A program made the translations under genes and the position numbers. Below the pieces are notes generated by a model that saw only the letters and a list, made by a program, of their open reading frames with translations, was not told where the DNA came from and did not search any database. From an uncultured Clostridia bacterium (GTDB lineage Bacteria; Bacillota; Clostridia; UMGS1883), in NCBI GenBank assembly GCA_934454525.1, contig CAKSFM010000026.1, positions 1 to 24,226 on the forward strand: 24,226 nucleotides of DNA, in the 5' to 3' direction. Below are positions 1 to 8,527 of this stretch, in pieces (position 1 is the stretch's first letter; each line of letters starts with the position of its first letter).

Positions 1-549
1 GTTGTCGGGCTTGATATACGTCAGTATGTCTGCGCCCTTACGCCTTGAAAAATCCTGATTTTCAGACTTTTTAAGTCATTCAGATTTTTTTGATTGGATT
101 TTTCGTTCAGTACAAGCAAAAAGCGGAGCAAATACTTTCGTATTTGCGAGCATTTTTGCGCTGTAATGTCGGAAAAGACTTCAAAAAAACGGGTTCGGAT
201 ACTGACACATCTGCCTAGGCATAACAGACTCGAACACATGCGGTCCAAAAAGGCAGATTTTCCGCAATAATGCGTTAAAATGCTCGTTAATAGACAAACT
301 ATTAACTGCGCTTTTGCCTTTTCTTGCAAAAAATTTGCTCTTTTTGAACTCGCAGACCCAATGCGCCGAAAAATTTTTGTTCAGCTGTTATTGCAGGGTG
401 AAGCAAGGCTGTCGCCTTGCAAATCCCGAAAGAACGGCTGAGCGGAAATTTAACAAGCAATGGGCGTATGTGTTCGAGTCTGTTATGCCTATAAATACCG
501 TTTCCGATGAAATCCCCCTGTTTTCACACCGCCGCATAGTTCAAATATT
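1..549. repeat. Non-coding repeat-rich region with hairpins
   Basis: I find no credible gene here. The open frames lack ribosome binding sites and run across hairpins. Visible structures are a hairpin with arms 128-135 and 140-147 (GCAAATAC/GTATTTGC, loop TTTC), one with arms 286-293 and 299-306 (GTTAATAG/CTATTAAC), and one with arms 403-409 and 414-420 (GCAAGGC/GCCTTGC). A 27-bp inverted repeat (216-242 against 465-491, one mismatch) encloses the last two. The shared core, read as TTCGAGTCTGTTATGCCTA, recurs with one change near 8773-8790. This looks like a dispersed, structured intergenic repeat of unknown function. It lies downstream of the M13 peptidase gene, which ends at 550. Confidence 0.6.
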
Positions 550-2892
550 TTACCATATTTTCACTCTTTCAACGGGTGCAACCCACATTCCGTCCTTTTC
601 GGTTATGCCGAACGCATTATAGAACTCATCGCAGTTTACAATAACGCGGTTCACGCGCAGTTTATCCTCCGAATGAACATCCGCACTCGCTGCGTACTTT
701 GCGTATTCACGTGTTTTCGTGCTTGCCCAAGCTTTCGCCATTGATCGGTAAAGCTTTTTGTAATCGGGATTTTCCAGCTTTGAGGCAACCTCTGTGATGC
801 ACTGCACGGCGCCCTGGTCGGCAACATTTTCGCTGAGCGTCAGCCGTCCGTTCATGGGAACGCCGGGAATTCCCTCCTGCCTGTCATAAAAATACACGGT
901 TTTTTCGCAGCGCTTTTCAAATTCGTCATAATCTTTTTCTGTCCACCAATCCGCAGCATTTCCGTCTGCATCGAATTTTGCGCCGTTATTGTCAAACGCA
1001 TGCGTGATTTCATGTGCGATGATATAACCGATTGCACCCAGATTTTCTTCATAGGATGCATTTGCGTCATACATGGGCGGCTGCAGTATTGCTGCCGGAA
1101 ATGTGATGTCATTCTCCGTTGCACTGTAGCATGCGTTGACAGTGTAGGGATACATTCTCCATTGCGTTTTATCGGGCGATGTTCCCTGCAGCTCTGCCAT
1201 ATATTTCACGGATGCCTTTGCTATTTCAAGAATATTCTCAAAATAGCTGCCGCCCTCCGCTCCGGCTTTTATCTCAACGTCATCAAGATAGCTGTCATAC
1301 TTGTCCGGATATCCGATTTTTATTCCCATTTTATCAAGCTTGTCAATTGCCTTTTCCTTTGTTTCCGGACTCATCCAGTCAAGATCTTTAATCCGTTCTT
1401 TATAAACCGCAACGATATCGCTTACCATCTTCAGAACATCCTGCTTTTTCTGTTCGGTGAAGTATTTTTCCGCATAAAGCTCACCAATATAATCAGGCAT
1501 TGTTCCCGCAACAGCCATTGTTGCACGTTCCTCCTCGGAGTACGCCCCGGTTGTTCCGAAATATTCCTCGTTGAATATATCGGCAGCATCGGAAAATGCC
1601 GTTCCCAGAGCGCCGCCATAGCTGAGAATCAGGCTCAGTTTTGCCGCACTTTTGAGCGTTTCAAGGTTATCATCCGTGAAATTTTCGGCAAATGTTTTGG
1701 TAAGGTTTTCATCCATAACAAGAATTTTATCTTCCTTATGCAATCCCGATCCTTCCAGAACTCCGTTCATATCAATATCCGGGAAAAGCGACTGTATTTC
1801 ATCAAAAGTATACACATTGTAGATTTTATCCGCATTGTTACCGTCCTCGGGGTTTAATTCGTTCTCGGCAAGCATTTTTTCAAAGCTGTAAAAATCCTCA
1901 AGCTGCTTATCCGTCAGGCCGGAGCCGGCAATTTCCGAAATTGTTTTCAAATATTTCAAATAGCTTGCCTTTTGACCGCCGTTTTCATTCAAATAAAAAT
2001 CCTTTGTCATGCCCGGCTCCATCGTTCCGAAATACATAACATACTTTGTGCTGTCTTTCAGGTCTGTAGTAATAGAAAACGCCGTAAACGGAGCGGCACA
2101 CAAATTTTTCATAATATTTTCCTGAGCAGCGGCAAGTTCTTTCACATTTTTCGCCGAGTCAATATTATCAAGATATGGTTTTATCGGCGCTGCTCCGATT
2201 TTATTTCTGCTCTCCGTGTCTAAAATATTATTATAAAAATCCGCTATTTTCTGCTCCCTGCTGCCCTTTTCGCCGCCTTTTTCTATGGCTTCCTTTATAA
2301 TCCCGTTCACCTTGTCCGAGCTGTCATCGCCCATATCGTAAAGCGTTCCCGCAATAACGCGCCCCGGTTTTAATTCGAGTTTATTAAGCGCTTCTTTATT
2401 AACCGCCGCATAAAAATCATCTTTTTCGTTAGTACCGTAAAGCGCATACACGCGTTTTATGAAAAGCTCCATTTGCTCCTTAGTCACATCATCATAAGGC
2501 GAAAAAATCCCGTCAGCCGTTCCTGCGGCAATACCTGCGTCAAGCACAGGTTTCAGTTCCGGCATTGCCCAGTCAGGTATATCGGTGAAATTCCCGCTTT
2601 TGAGCGCAACGCGCGCATTGTGTCCCGTCAGCTCGGGAAGCTTTCCGAATGCCCGGCTCAGCATAACAAGCGCCTCCGCACGGTTAATATTCCGGTCTTC
2701 ATGGAGCTCACCGTCACCGCCGTAACCCTTTATTATGTCGGAGCGCTTAACGCCGCTGTTGTAATCGTCCGCAGCCGAAAGCAGCATATCGGCGGTTTCT
2801 CCGCGCGTTGCATACATATCGGATGCAAACGCCGTATTCGTCACCAACAGTGCGGCAGCAATTCCTGCCGCAATAAATTTTTTTGTTTTCAT
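550..2892 (-). CDS. Secreted SLH-domain M13 (neprilysin-like) metallopeptidase
   Basis: A zinc endopeptidase of family M13, predicted to be exported and held at the cell surface. The 780-residue product begins with a signal peptide (about residues 1-24, cleavage near AFA-SD). It continues with two S-layer homology repeats (about 30-85 and 100-150; the second contains FTDIPDWAMPEL and GTADGIFSPYDDVT) and then a full M13 domain. Catalytic signatures are HEITH at 627-631, ENVAD at 688-692 supplying the third zinc ligand Glu688 and Asp692, and VNACYSATEND at about 585-595, the counterpart of the family's NAYY substrate-binding motif (here NACY). The ATG at 2892 follows AAGGAAG at good spacing. 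Known relatives cleave peptides; the natural substrate cannot be told. SLH anchoring is uncommon in M13 proteins as far as I know. The gene appears monocistronic. Confidence 0.95.
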   Translation of the reverse strand: MKTKKFIAAGIAAALLVTNTAFASDMYATRGETADMLLSAADDYNSGVKRSDIIKGYGGDGELHEDRNINRAEALVMLSRAFGKLPELTGHNARVALKSGNFTDIPDWAMPELKPVLDAGIAAGTADGIFSPYDDVTKEQMELFIKRVYALYGTNEKDDFYAAVNKEALNKLELKPGRVIAGTLYDMGDDSSDKVNGIIKEAIEKGGEKGSREQKIADFYNNILDTESRNKIGAAPIKPYLDNIDSAKNVKELAAAQENIMKNLCAAPFTAFSITTDLKDSTKYVMYFGTMEPGMTKDFYLNENGGQKASYLKYLKTISEIAGSGLTDKQLEDFYSFEKMLAENELNPEDGNNADKIYNVYTFDEIQSLFPDIDMNGVLEGSGLHKEDKILVMDENLTKTFAENFTDDNLETLKSAAKLSLILSYGGALGTAFSDAADIFNEEYFGTTGAYSEEERATMAVAGTMPDYIGELYAEKYFTEQKKQDVLKMVSDIVAVYKERIKDLDWMSPETKEKAIDKLDKMGIKIGYPDKYDSYLDDVEIKAGAEGGSYFENILEIAKASVKYMAELQGTSPDKTQWRMYPYTVNACYSATENDITFPAAILQPPMYDANASYEENLGAIGYIIAHEITHAFDNNGAKFDADGNAADWWTEKDYDEFEKRCEKTVYFYDRQEGIPGVPMNGRLTLSENVADQGAVQCITEVASKLENPDYKKLYRSMAKAWASTKTREYAKYAASADVHSEDKLRVNRVIVNCDEFYNAFGITEKDGMWVAPVERVKIW

Positions 2893-2908
2893 TATATATC
2901 TTCCTTTC

Positions 2909-3076
2909 TCAGATTTCAGTTTTTATGTACCTTATAAACAGGATTCCTTTTATCACAAACAGCAGAAATGCTGCACTGACCGCAGCAAGCAGCAAAAACA
3001 TTATCAGATAAACGGTATGATTAAATGATTTTCTTCCAACTGCGTTTAATCTGAAAGATAAATGCCGGCATAACGC
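2909..3076 (-). pseudogene. Remnant of a small membrane-protein gene
   Basis: A minus-strand frame open from 3076 ends at a TGA at 2909-2911 and encodes a strongly hydrophobic stretch (YLIMFLLLAAVSAAFLLF) followed by a basic, cytosolic-looking tail. It has no in-frame ATG, GTG or TTG with a ribosome binding site before the hydrophobic part, and an in-frame stop lies directly upstream. I read it as the 3' end of a decayed membrane-protein gene, possibly the former partner of the TetR regulator at 3310-3936. An alternative is a genuine tiny membrane peptide starting at the internal methionine (31 residues). No family is recognisable. Confidence 0.35.
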
Positions 3077-3113
3077 TTAAGACGAGCAGCGTTGTTGACG
3101 ATGGGTAAGACGC

Positions 3114-3182
3114 TTACATGCGGCGAATGAAAGCCACAAGCATTATGCCGAGCTTCAAAATTTGTTTTCCCGTTTTTCTCAT
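3114..3182 (-). pseudogene. N-terminal stub of a membrane or exported protein
   Basis: A minus-strand ATG at 3182 lies downstream of an AAGGGATG-like site and starts a 22-codon reading frame, MRKTGKQILKLGIMLVAF plus four residues, before a TAA at 3114-3116. The basic start followed by a hydrophobic run resembles the first half of a signal anchor. The next 200 bases contain only a disconnected hydrophobic fragment (2909-3076). The simplest reading is a membrane-protein gene destroyed by deletion and frameshift downstream of the TetR gene. The rest of 2893-3309 shows no intact gene. Confidence 0.35.
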
Positions 3183-3309
3183 TTTTCTGCATCCCTTTCG
3201 TTTGAATTACATCAAACGTATCACAGAAGCCGCAGAAAATAAAGAATCTATGCGTCACGTTTGCGGCACGAATCGTGTCACCCGCGTATTGGTGCAGAAA
3301 TATACCGAC

Positions 3310-3936
3310 TCATAAACATGCGGTATTATAAGTGCGGTAAAACAGCCTGACGTGCTCATCCAGTTTTTGTATACATTCATTTTCACGCTCCGGCTGACGG
3401 TCACAAACACCGATAAGCGTGATAATCGGAGCAACATACATCAGTGCAAGCGTTTCAGGATTTTCGTTTTTCAATTCACCTGCCGCAATAAGGCTTTTAA
3501 ATATTTCTGCATGATAAGCAAGAATCCGTTCCACATATCTTCCGGTGTAAAGTGCGGAAAGCTCTGCCGAGCGGAACTGTTCAATTGTCATCATTTTGCG
3601 GAAAAGAACAATGCTTTTGTTATGCATGGAAATATTAAAAATCTGCCGGACTTTTTCAATCAGGTCATTCTCCGTAATTTTCGAAAACAAAGCTGTATCA
3701 CAATCCGCATTTCTGACATGAATTGCAACCGCATCCGTATATTTATCAAACTGCTCCGATGTATCTTCAACAATAGCGTCAAAAATTGCCTGTTTGCCGG
3801 GAAAATGACTGTAAAGCGAAGGAGCTTTAATGCCCACCGACCTTGCTATTTCCCCCACGCTTACCGAATCATAGCCGTTTTCCGCAAACAGCTCCAACGC
3901 CTTTTCAAGAATTTTCTTTTTCGTATCTTCTTTTAT
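3310..3936 (-). CDS. TetR-family repressor, apparent ATA/ATT start
   Basis: A TetR/AcrR-type DNA-binding repressor. The helix-turn-helix lies in the first 55 residues (KKKILEKALELFAENGYDS, then VGEIARSVGIKAPSLYSHF and GKQAIFDAI); the remainder is the ligand/dimer domain, with no clue to the ligand. The first conventional start, TTG at 3897, would delete most of helix 1 and has no proper ribosome binding site. A perfect AGGAGG at 3944-3949 points instead to ATA at 3934-3936 (spacing 7) or ATT at 3937-3939. An in-frame stop at 3952-3954 excludes anything earlier. I chose ATA, giving 208 residues. The promoter and operator (3947-3998) indicate autorepression. Only decayed membrane-protein fragments lie downstream, so its original target may be lost. 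The family call is secure; the start is inference. Confidence 0.85.
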   Translation of the reverse strand: MKEDTKKKILEKALELFAENGYDSVSVGEIARSVGIKAPSLYSHFPGKQAIFDAIVEDTSEQFDKYTDAVAIHVRNADCDTALFSKITENDLIEKVRQIFNISMHNKSIVLFRKMMTIEQFRSAELSALYTGRYVERILAYHAEIFKSLIAAGELKNENPETLALMYVAPIITLIGVCDRQPERENECIQKLDEHVRLFYRTYNTACL

Positions 3937-3946
3937 AATAATTCCT

Positions 3947-3966
3947 CCTAACTAATATTCGTTAGG
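3947..3966 (-). promoter_or_regulatory. Operator palindrome of the TetR gene
   Basis: CCTAACTAATATTCGTTAGG reads as an almost perfect palindrome (18 of 20 positions symmetric). It sits immediately downstream of the -10 box and partly over the Shine-Dalgarno of the TetR gene. TetR-type repressors commonly bind such sites to block their own promoter, so this is the likely autoregulatory operator. Confidence 0.75.
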
Positions 3967-3969
3967 TTT

Positions 3970-3998
3970 ATTATAATACCATCTTGCAAAGATGTCAA
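3970..3998 (-). promoter_or_regulatory. Consensus sigma-A promoter of the TetR gene
   Basis: On the minus strand, TTGACA (3993-3998) is followed after exactly 17 bases by TATAAT (3970-3975), a perfect housekeeping promoter. The operator-like palindrome starts four bases past the -10 box. A repressor bound there would therefore cover the transcription start. Confidence 0.8.
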
Positions 3999-4038
3999 TA
4001 TATTTTCGGAAATTCAGTAATTTTATGCCTGTTAGCAC

Positions 4039-4068
4039 TTGACATTTGACATTAAATAAAAGTATAAT
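4039..4068 (+). promoter_or_regulatory. Promoter of the hisS-aspS operon
   Basis: TTGACA (4039-4044), an 18-base spacer and TATAAT (4063-4068) precede hisS. The leader to the start codon is only about 37 bases, too short for a T-box, so tRNA-sensing control is not expected. Confidence 0.75.
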
Positions 4069-4111
4069 AAGAAGAATAGAAATGTTTTCTTCATTGAAAG
4101 GATAGATGATT

Positions 4112-5386
4112 ATGGCAATTACTGCACCACGCGGAACGGCTGATATTCTGCCGGGCGATATACTTAAATGGAAATATATCGAAAGCCGCATCGCTGATAT
4201 TTGCAGGGAATACGGCTTTTCTGAAATACGTACGCCCGTTTTTGAAAGCACTGAGCTTTTCCGGCGCGGCGTCGGAGACACAACGGATGTTGTTCAAAAA
4301 GAAATGTATACATTTGATGATAAAGGCGGCAGAAGCATAACTCTGCGCCCGGAGGGAACTGCTTCGGCAGCGCGCGCATTTCTGGAGCACAATCTGTATG
4401 CACGTCCTCTGCCGGCAAAGCTTTGCTATAATATCACGTGCTACCGTTACGAAAAGCCGCAGGCCGGGCGCATGCGTGAGTTTCATCAGTTCGGAGTTGA
4501 ATGTTTCGGTGCCGAACAGCCTTCGCTTGACGCAGAAATTATCTCGCTTGCACACCGTGTGCTTACCGACCTCGGAATAAAAGGACTCTCTCTCTGTCTT
4601 AATTCAATCGGCTGCCCGAAGTGCAGAAAAACTTACAATAACGCGCTGCGTGACTATTTCCGTCCGTATATTGATGACGGAACACTTTGTGAAACCTGCC
4701 GCAGCCGTTTTGATAAAAATCCGCTGCGTATTCTCGACTGCAAAAGTCCGGTTTGCGGAGAGATTGCGAAAAATGCCCCGATACTGCTTGATTATATCTG
4801 CGATGAATGCCGCGAACATTTTGAAAGCGTAAAAAAACATCTTGACGCAATCGGAATAGACTACAAGGTTGACGGCACGATTGTGCGCGGACTTGATTAC
4901 TACACAAAAACGGTGTTTGAATTCAAAACATCTCTCAAAGGCGCGGCAGGCACTGTCTGCGGCGGCGGACGCTACGACGGACTGATTGAGGAGCTTGGCG
5001 GTGCGCCGAATCCCGGAATCGGTTTTGCAATGGGAATCGAGCGCATCATTCTTGCGATGGATGAAAGCGGCTCAATGCCCGAATTTTCATCGGGACCCGA
5101 TATATATGTTGCAAACATCGGCAGCGAAACGGACGCTTATGTTTCAAGGCTTGTGTATAATTTCAGAAAATACGGCATAGCCTGCGAGCGCGACCACATG
5201 GGCAGAAGCCTTAAAGCACAAATGAAATATGCCGATAAATGCGGCGCTCACTTCAGCATTGTTATCGGCAGTGATGAAGCGGAAAAGGGTACTGCTGTGC
5301 TTAAAAACATGCGCACGGGTGAAACGGCGGAAATAAAGCTTGATAATACTGAAGAAATTGCAAAAACTGTAACGGAGGACAGATAA
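4112..5386 (+). CDS. hisS: Histidyl-tRNA synthetase
   Basis: A class II aminoacyl-tRNA synthetase that charges tRNA-His in the cytoplasm. The 424-residue product has the normal length for bacterial HisRS. It shows TLRPEGTA (about 78-84), the insertion with paired cysteines (CPKC, CETC, CDEC), the histidine-A motif GLDYYTKTVFEF, GGGRYDGL and a C-terminal anticodon-binding domain. Of two possible starts (4106 and 4112) I chose ATG 4112, because AAAGGA at 4097-4102 is 9 bases before it and only 3 before the other. The aspS start codon follows the stop codon directly, so the two synthetases are co-transcribed, an arrangement common in Firmicutes. Confidence 0.97.
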   Translation: MAITAPRGTADILPGDILKWKYIESRIADICREYGFSEIRTPVFESTELFRRGVGDTTDVVQKEMYTFDDKGGRSITLRPEGTASAARAFLEHNLYARPLPAKLCYNITCYRYEKPQAGRMREFHQFGVECFGAEQPSLDAEIISLAHRVLTDLGIKGLSLCLNSIGCPKCRKTYNNALRDYFRPYIDDGTLCETCRSRFDKNPLRILDCKSPVCGEIAKNAPILLDYICDECREHFESVKKHLDAIGIDYKVDGTIVRGLDYYTKTVFEFKTSLKGAAGTVCGGGRYDGLIEELGGAPNPGIGFAMGIERIILAMDESGSMPEFSSGPDIYVANIGSETDAYVSRLVYNFRKYGIACERDHMGRSLKAQMKYADKCGAHFSIVIGSDEAEKGTAVLKNMRTGETAEIKLDNTEEIAKTVTEDR

Positions 5387-7180
5387 ATGGATACGATAAA
5401 AGGACTGAAAAGAACTTATATGTGCGGACAGCTCCGCGAGGAGCATATCGGCGAAACGGTTACGCTTATGGGTTGGGTTGCAAAAGCGCGCAATATGGGC
5501 GGACTTGTGTTTGTTGATATCCGTGACCGAAGCGGAATATCGCAGATTGTGTTTGAACCCGAAAATGAAGAGCTTCAGAAAAAAGCCGGCGATTTGCACA
5601 TGGAATATGTTATTGCAGCAACGGGAACTGTTCGCCGCAGAAGCAATATAAATGACAATATTCCAACAGGAAAAGTTGAAATTGAAGCAAAAGAGCTGCG
5701 TGTTCTTAACACAAGCGAGGTTCCGCCGTTCGTTATAACAGATGATGTTAAGGCAAGCGAGGAGCTGCGCCTTAAATACCGCTTTCTCGACCTGCGGCGT
5801 CCCACGCTTGTCAAAACGCTTGAAATGCGTCATAAAATAACTCAGATTGCGCGCCGTTACTATGACGAAAACGGATTTCTCGAGATAGAAACTCCGATTC
5901 TGACTAAAAGTACGCCTGAGGGAGCGCGCGACTATCTTGTTCCGAGCAGAATCTATCCGGGAAACTTTTTTGCTCTTCCCCAGTCGCCGCAGCAGTATAA
6001 GCAGCTCCTGATGCTTGCCGGAATGGATCGTTATTTTCAGATAGCAAAATGCTTCCGCGATGAAGATTTGCGTGCTGACCGTCAGCCTGAATTTACTCAG
6101 CTTGACCTTGAAATGTCGTTTGTCGATGAGGACGATGTGATGACAATCAATGAAGGCTTCCTCAAAACAGTATTCAAGGAAGTTCTTGATTTTGATGTTC
6201 AGCTTCCGCTGCCGCGTATAACATGGCAGGAGGCGATGAACAGATTCGGTTCGGATAAGCCGGACACACGTTTTGGACTTGAATTAATAAACATGACCGA
6301 TTTATTCGCGAATTCATCATTTAAGGCATTTGCCGATGCAGTGCAGGCAGGCGGCAGCGTCCGCGCAGTAAATGCCAAAGGTCTTTCGGATAAGCTTACG
6401 CGCAAAACGCTTGACTCACTTGTTGAATTTGTGAAAACATACCGTGCAAAGGGCATGGCATGGCTGATTATTGATGAAAACGAAATCCGCGGCAGCATTG
6501 CAAAGTTCTTCACGCCTGATGAGCTTAATGCAATTAAGGAACGTGCTCAGGCAGAGCCTGGCGATGTTATCCTCTTTGTTGCCGATAAGGATTCCGTGGT
6601 TTATGCCGCGCTCGGTGCGCTGCGCTGCGAGCTTGCAAGCCGCTTTGACCTTATCGAAGAAGGTAAATTCAACCTCCTTTGGGTTACGGACTTTCCGCTG
6701 CTTGAATACAGCGAGGAGGAAAACCGCTATGTTGCAATGCACCACCCGTTCACAATGCCCAAGGATGAAGATATTGATATGCTTGAATCCAATCCGGGAG
6801 CTGTCCGCGCAAAAGCTTATGACATTGTGTTCAACGGCGTTGAACTCGGCGGCGGCAGCATAAGAATATTTAATTCCGACCTTCAGCAAAGAATGTTTGA
6901 AGCGCTCGGATTTACCGATGAACAGGCATGGGCACGGTTCGGTTATCTTCTTAATGCGTTCCGCTACGGAACTCCCCCGCACGGCGGAATGGCATACGGA
7001 CTCGACAGAATGGTTATGCTTATGGCAGGAAAGGAATCAATCCGTGACGTTATCGCTTTCCCCAAAGTCAAGGACAGCGGCGAGCTTATGGTGCAGTCGC
7101 CCGACAAGGTTGACGAAAAGCAGCTTCAGGAGCTTGGACTTGCAATCATTAAGCAGACCGACAAAGCGGACAATCAGTAA
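5387..7180 (+). CDS. aspS: Aspartyl-tRNA synthetase
   Basis: A class IIb aminoacyl-tRNA synthetase of 597 residues, the full bacterial type. An N-terminal OB-fold anticodon-binding domain (VTLMGWVAKARNMGGLVFVDIRD) is followed by motif 1, motif 2 (CFRDEDLRADRQPEFTQLD), the bacterial GAD insertion domain in the middle, and motif 3 (PHGGMAYGLDRMVMLMAG). The start ATG at 5387 abuts the hisS stop and has GGAGGA shortly upstream inside hisS. Whether it discriminates between tRNA-Asp and tRNA-Asn cannot be decided by eye. It is the second gene of the hisS operon. Confidence 0.97.
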   Translation: MDTIKGLKRTYMCGQLREEHIGETVTLMGWVAKARNMGGLVFVDIRDRSGISQIVFEPENEELQKKAGDLHMEYVIAATGTVRRRSNINDNIPTGKVEIEAKELRVLNTSEVPPFVITDDVKASEELRLKYRFLDLRRPTLVKTLEMRHKITQIARRYYDENGFLEIETPILTKSTPEGARDYLVPSRIYPGNFFALPQSPQQYKQLLMLAGMDRYFQIAKCFRDEDLRADRQPEFTQLDLEMSFVDEDDVMTINEGFLKTVFKEVLDFDVQLPLPRITWQEAMNRFGSDKPDTRFGLELINMTDLFANSSFKAFADAVQAGGSVRAVNAKGLSDKLTRKTLDSLVEFVKTYRAKGMAWLIIDENEIRGSIAKFFTPDELNAIKERAQAEPGDVILFVADKDSVVYAALGALRCELASRFDLIEEGKFNLLWVTDFPLLEYSEEENRYVAMHHPFTMPKDEDIDMLESNPGAVRAKAYDIVFNGVELGGGSIRIFNSDLQQRMFEALGFTDEQAWARFGYLLNAFRYGTPPHGGMAYGLDRMVMLMAGKESIRDVIAFPKVKDSGELMVQSPDKVDEKQLQELGLAIIKQTDKADNQ

Positions 7181-7201
7181 TTTTTTTCGGAGGTGACGCA
7201 T

Positions 7202-8527
7202 TTGGCGGCTGAAATCAAATCCGTGATTCCGGGCAGTATTGCCGAGGAAATAGGGCTTGAACCCGGCGATGTGATTGAAGCGGTGAACGGCATTAAAATT
7301 AAAGATGTTCTTGATTACCGCTATCTGATGAACGATGAATTTGTCACCCTTACGGTCAGAACGCGCCAGGGCAGTGTTGAGGATGTTGAGATAGAAAAGG
7401 ACGATTATGAAGATCTCGGTGCGGAATTTGAAAACTCGCTTATGGACAAAGCGCAGCATTGTGCAAATAAATGCGTTTTCTGCTTCATCGACCAGCTGCC
7501 CGAGGGAATGCGCAGCTCCCTGTATTTTAAGGATGATGACACGCGCCTGTCATTCTTCCAGGGAAACTATGTCACGCTGACCAATCTCAATGATGAAGAG
7601 ATTGACAGGCTGATTCGCCTGCGCGTCAGTCCCGTTAACATTTCCGTTCAGACAACAAATCCGGAACTGCGCGTTAAAATGCTGAAAAATCCGCGCGCCG
7701 CGCGGATTATGGATTATATGAAAAAATTTGCTGAACACAACATCGAAATGAATTGTCAGATTGTGCTCTGCCCCGGATTTAACGACGGAGCGGAGCTTCA
7801 GAGAACAATTTTTGACTGCTATTCGCTTTATCCGCACGTTAAAAGCGTTGCCGTTGTTCCCGTCGGACTGACAAAGCACAGAAAAGGTTTGTGTGAGCTT
7901 CAGCCGGTTGATAAGGCAAAGGCGGAGGAAATTCTCGCACACATCCATTTCTGGCAGGACAAGTTCCGCAGGGAAACCGGAAAAGGCTTTGTTTACGGTG
8001 CGGATGAGCTTTATCTTAAAGCGGAACTTCCCATCCCCTCTCCCGGCAGTTATGACGGTTACTCTCAGCTTGAAAACGGAGTCGGACTTATTGCATCGCT
8101 GTTTGAGGATCTGAATGAAGCATTAAAAGACGATTACGGAACCGTAAAACCACATTCGCTGAGTATTGCAACCGGAGCTGCGGCATATGATTCAATAAAA
8201 AAGGCAGTTGCCATGATTACCGATAAATATCCTCATGTTTCCGTCAATGTTATAAAAATAATAAATGACTTTTTCGGAGATACGATAACTGTTGTCGGAC
8301 TGTTATGCGGCTGCGATATTATCAGGGCGCTTAAAGGGCGCGAGCTGGGCGATTACTTACTCATAACGGATGAAATGCTGCGCAGCGGCAGTGAAACCCT
8401 GCTTGACGACACCACCGTTTCTGACATATCGGAAACACTCGGAATCCCGGTACACACTGCACCGCGTGACGGGTTTTCTCTGGTTCGCGCGGTTTTGAAT
8501 ATTGAAATTACGGAGAATCAGCAATGA
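7202..8527 (+). CDS. PDZ and DUF512 radical-SAM family protein
   Basis: A putative Fe-S protein of the DUF512 (TIGR03279) radical-SAM group, conserved in Clostridia and of unknown reaction. The 441-residue product begins with a PDZ-like domain (about 1-65, IPGSIAEEIGLEPGDVIEAVNG) and then has CANKCVFC with Cys87, Cys91 and Cys94, the likely [4Fe-4S] ligands. The C-terminal half is the DUF512 domain. A GTG at 7193 is in frame, but it forms part of the GGAGGTG Shine-Dalgarno, so the TTG at 7202 (spacing 8) is the better start. It follows aspS by 21 bases with no terminator and is probably co-transcribed. Its stop overlaps the ATG of the short reading frame at 8524. Confidence 0.93.
   Translation: MAAEIKSVIPGSIAEEIGLEPGDVIEAVNGIKIKDVLDYRYLMNDEFVTLTVRTRQGSVEDVEIEKDDYEDLGAEFENSLMDKAQHCANKCVFCFIDQLPEGMRSSLYFKDDDTRLSFFQGNYVTLTNLNDEEIDRLIRLRVSPVNISVQTTNPELRVKMLKNPRAARIMDYMKKFAEHNIEMNCQIVLCPGFNDGAELQRTIFDCYSLYPHVKSVAVVPVGLTKHRKGLCELQPVDKAKAEEILAHIHFWQDKFRRETGKGFVYGADELYLKAELPIPSPGSYDGYSQLENGVGLIASLFEDLNEALKDDYGTVKPHSLSIATGAAAYDSIKKAVAMITDKYPHVSVNVIKIINDFFGDTITVVGLLCGCDIIRALKGRELGDYLLITDEMLRSGSETLLDDTTVSDISETLGIPVHTAPRDGFSLVRAVLNIEITENQQ

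Noticed and set aside
21..329. A 102-codon minus-strand frame in the repeat region
   Set aside because: It runs through two hairpins and one arm of the inverted repeat, has no convincing ribosome binding site and no recognisable domain. Similar frames arise from intergenic repeats.
1000..1857. A 285-codon frame opposite the M13 peptidase
   Set aside because: It lies antisense to a conserved metallopeptidase, and its composition (Cys, Arg, Ile, His rich) is that of a complementary-strand shadow.
4069..4111. T-box leader before hisS
   Set aside because: The distance from promoter to start codon is about 40 bases, and no specifier or antiterminator is possible.
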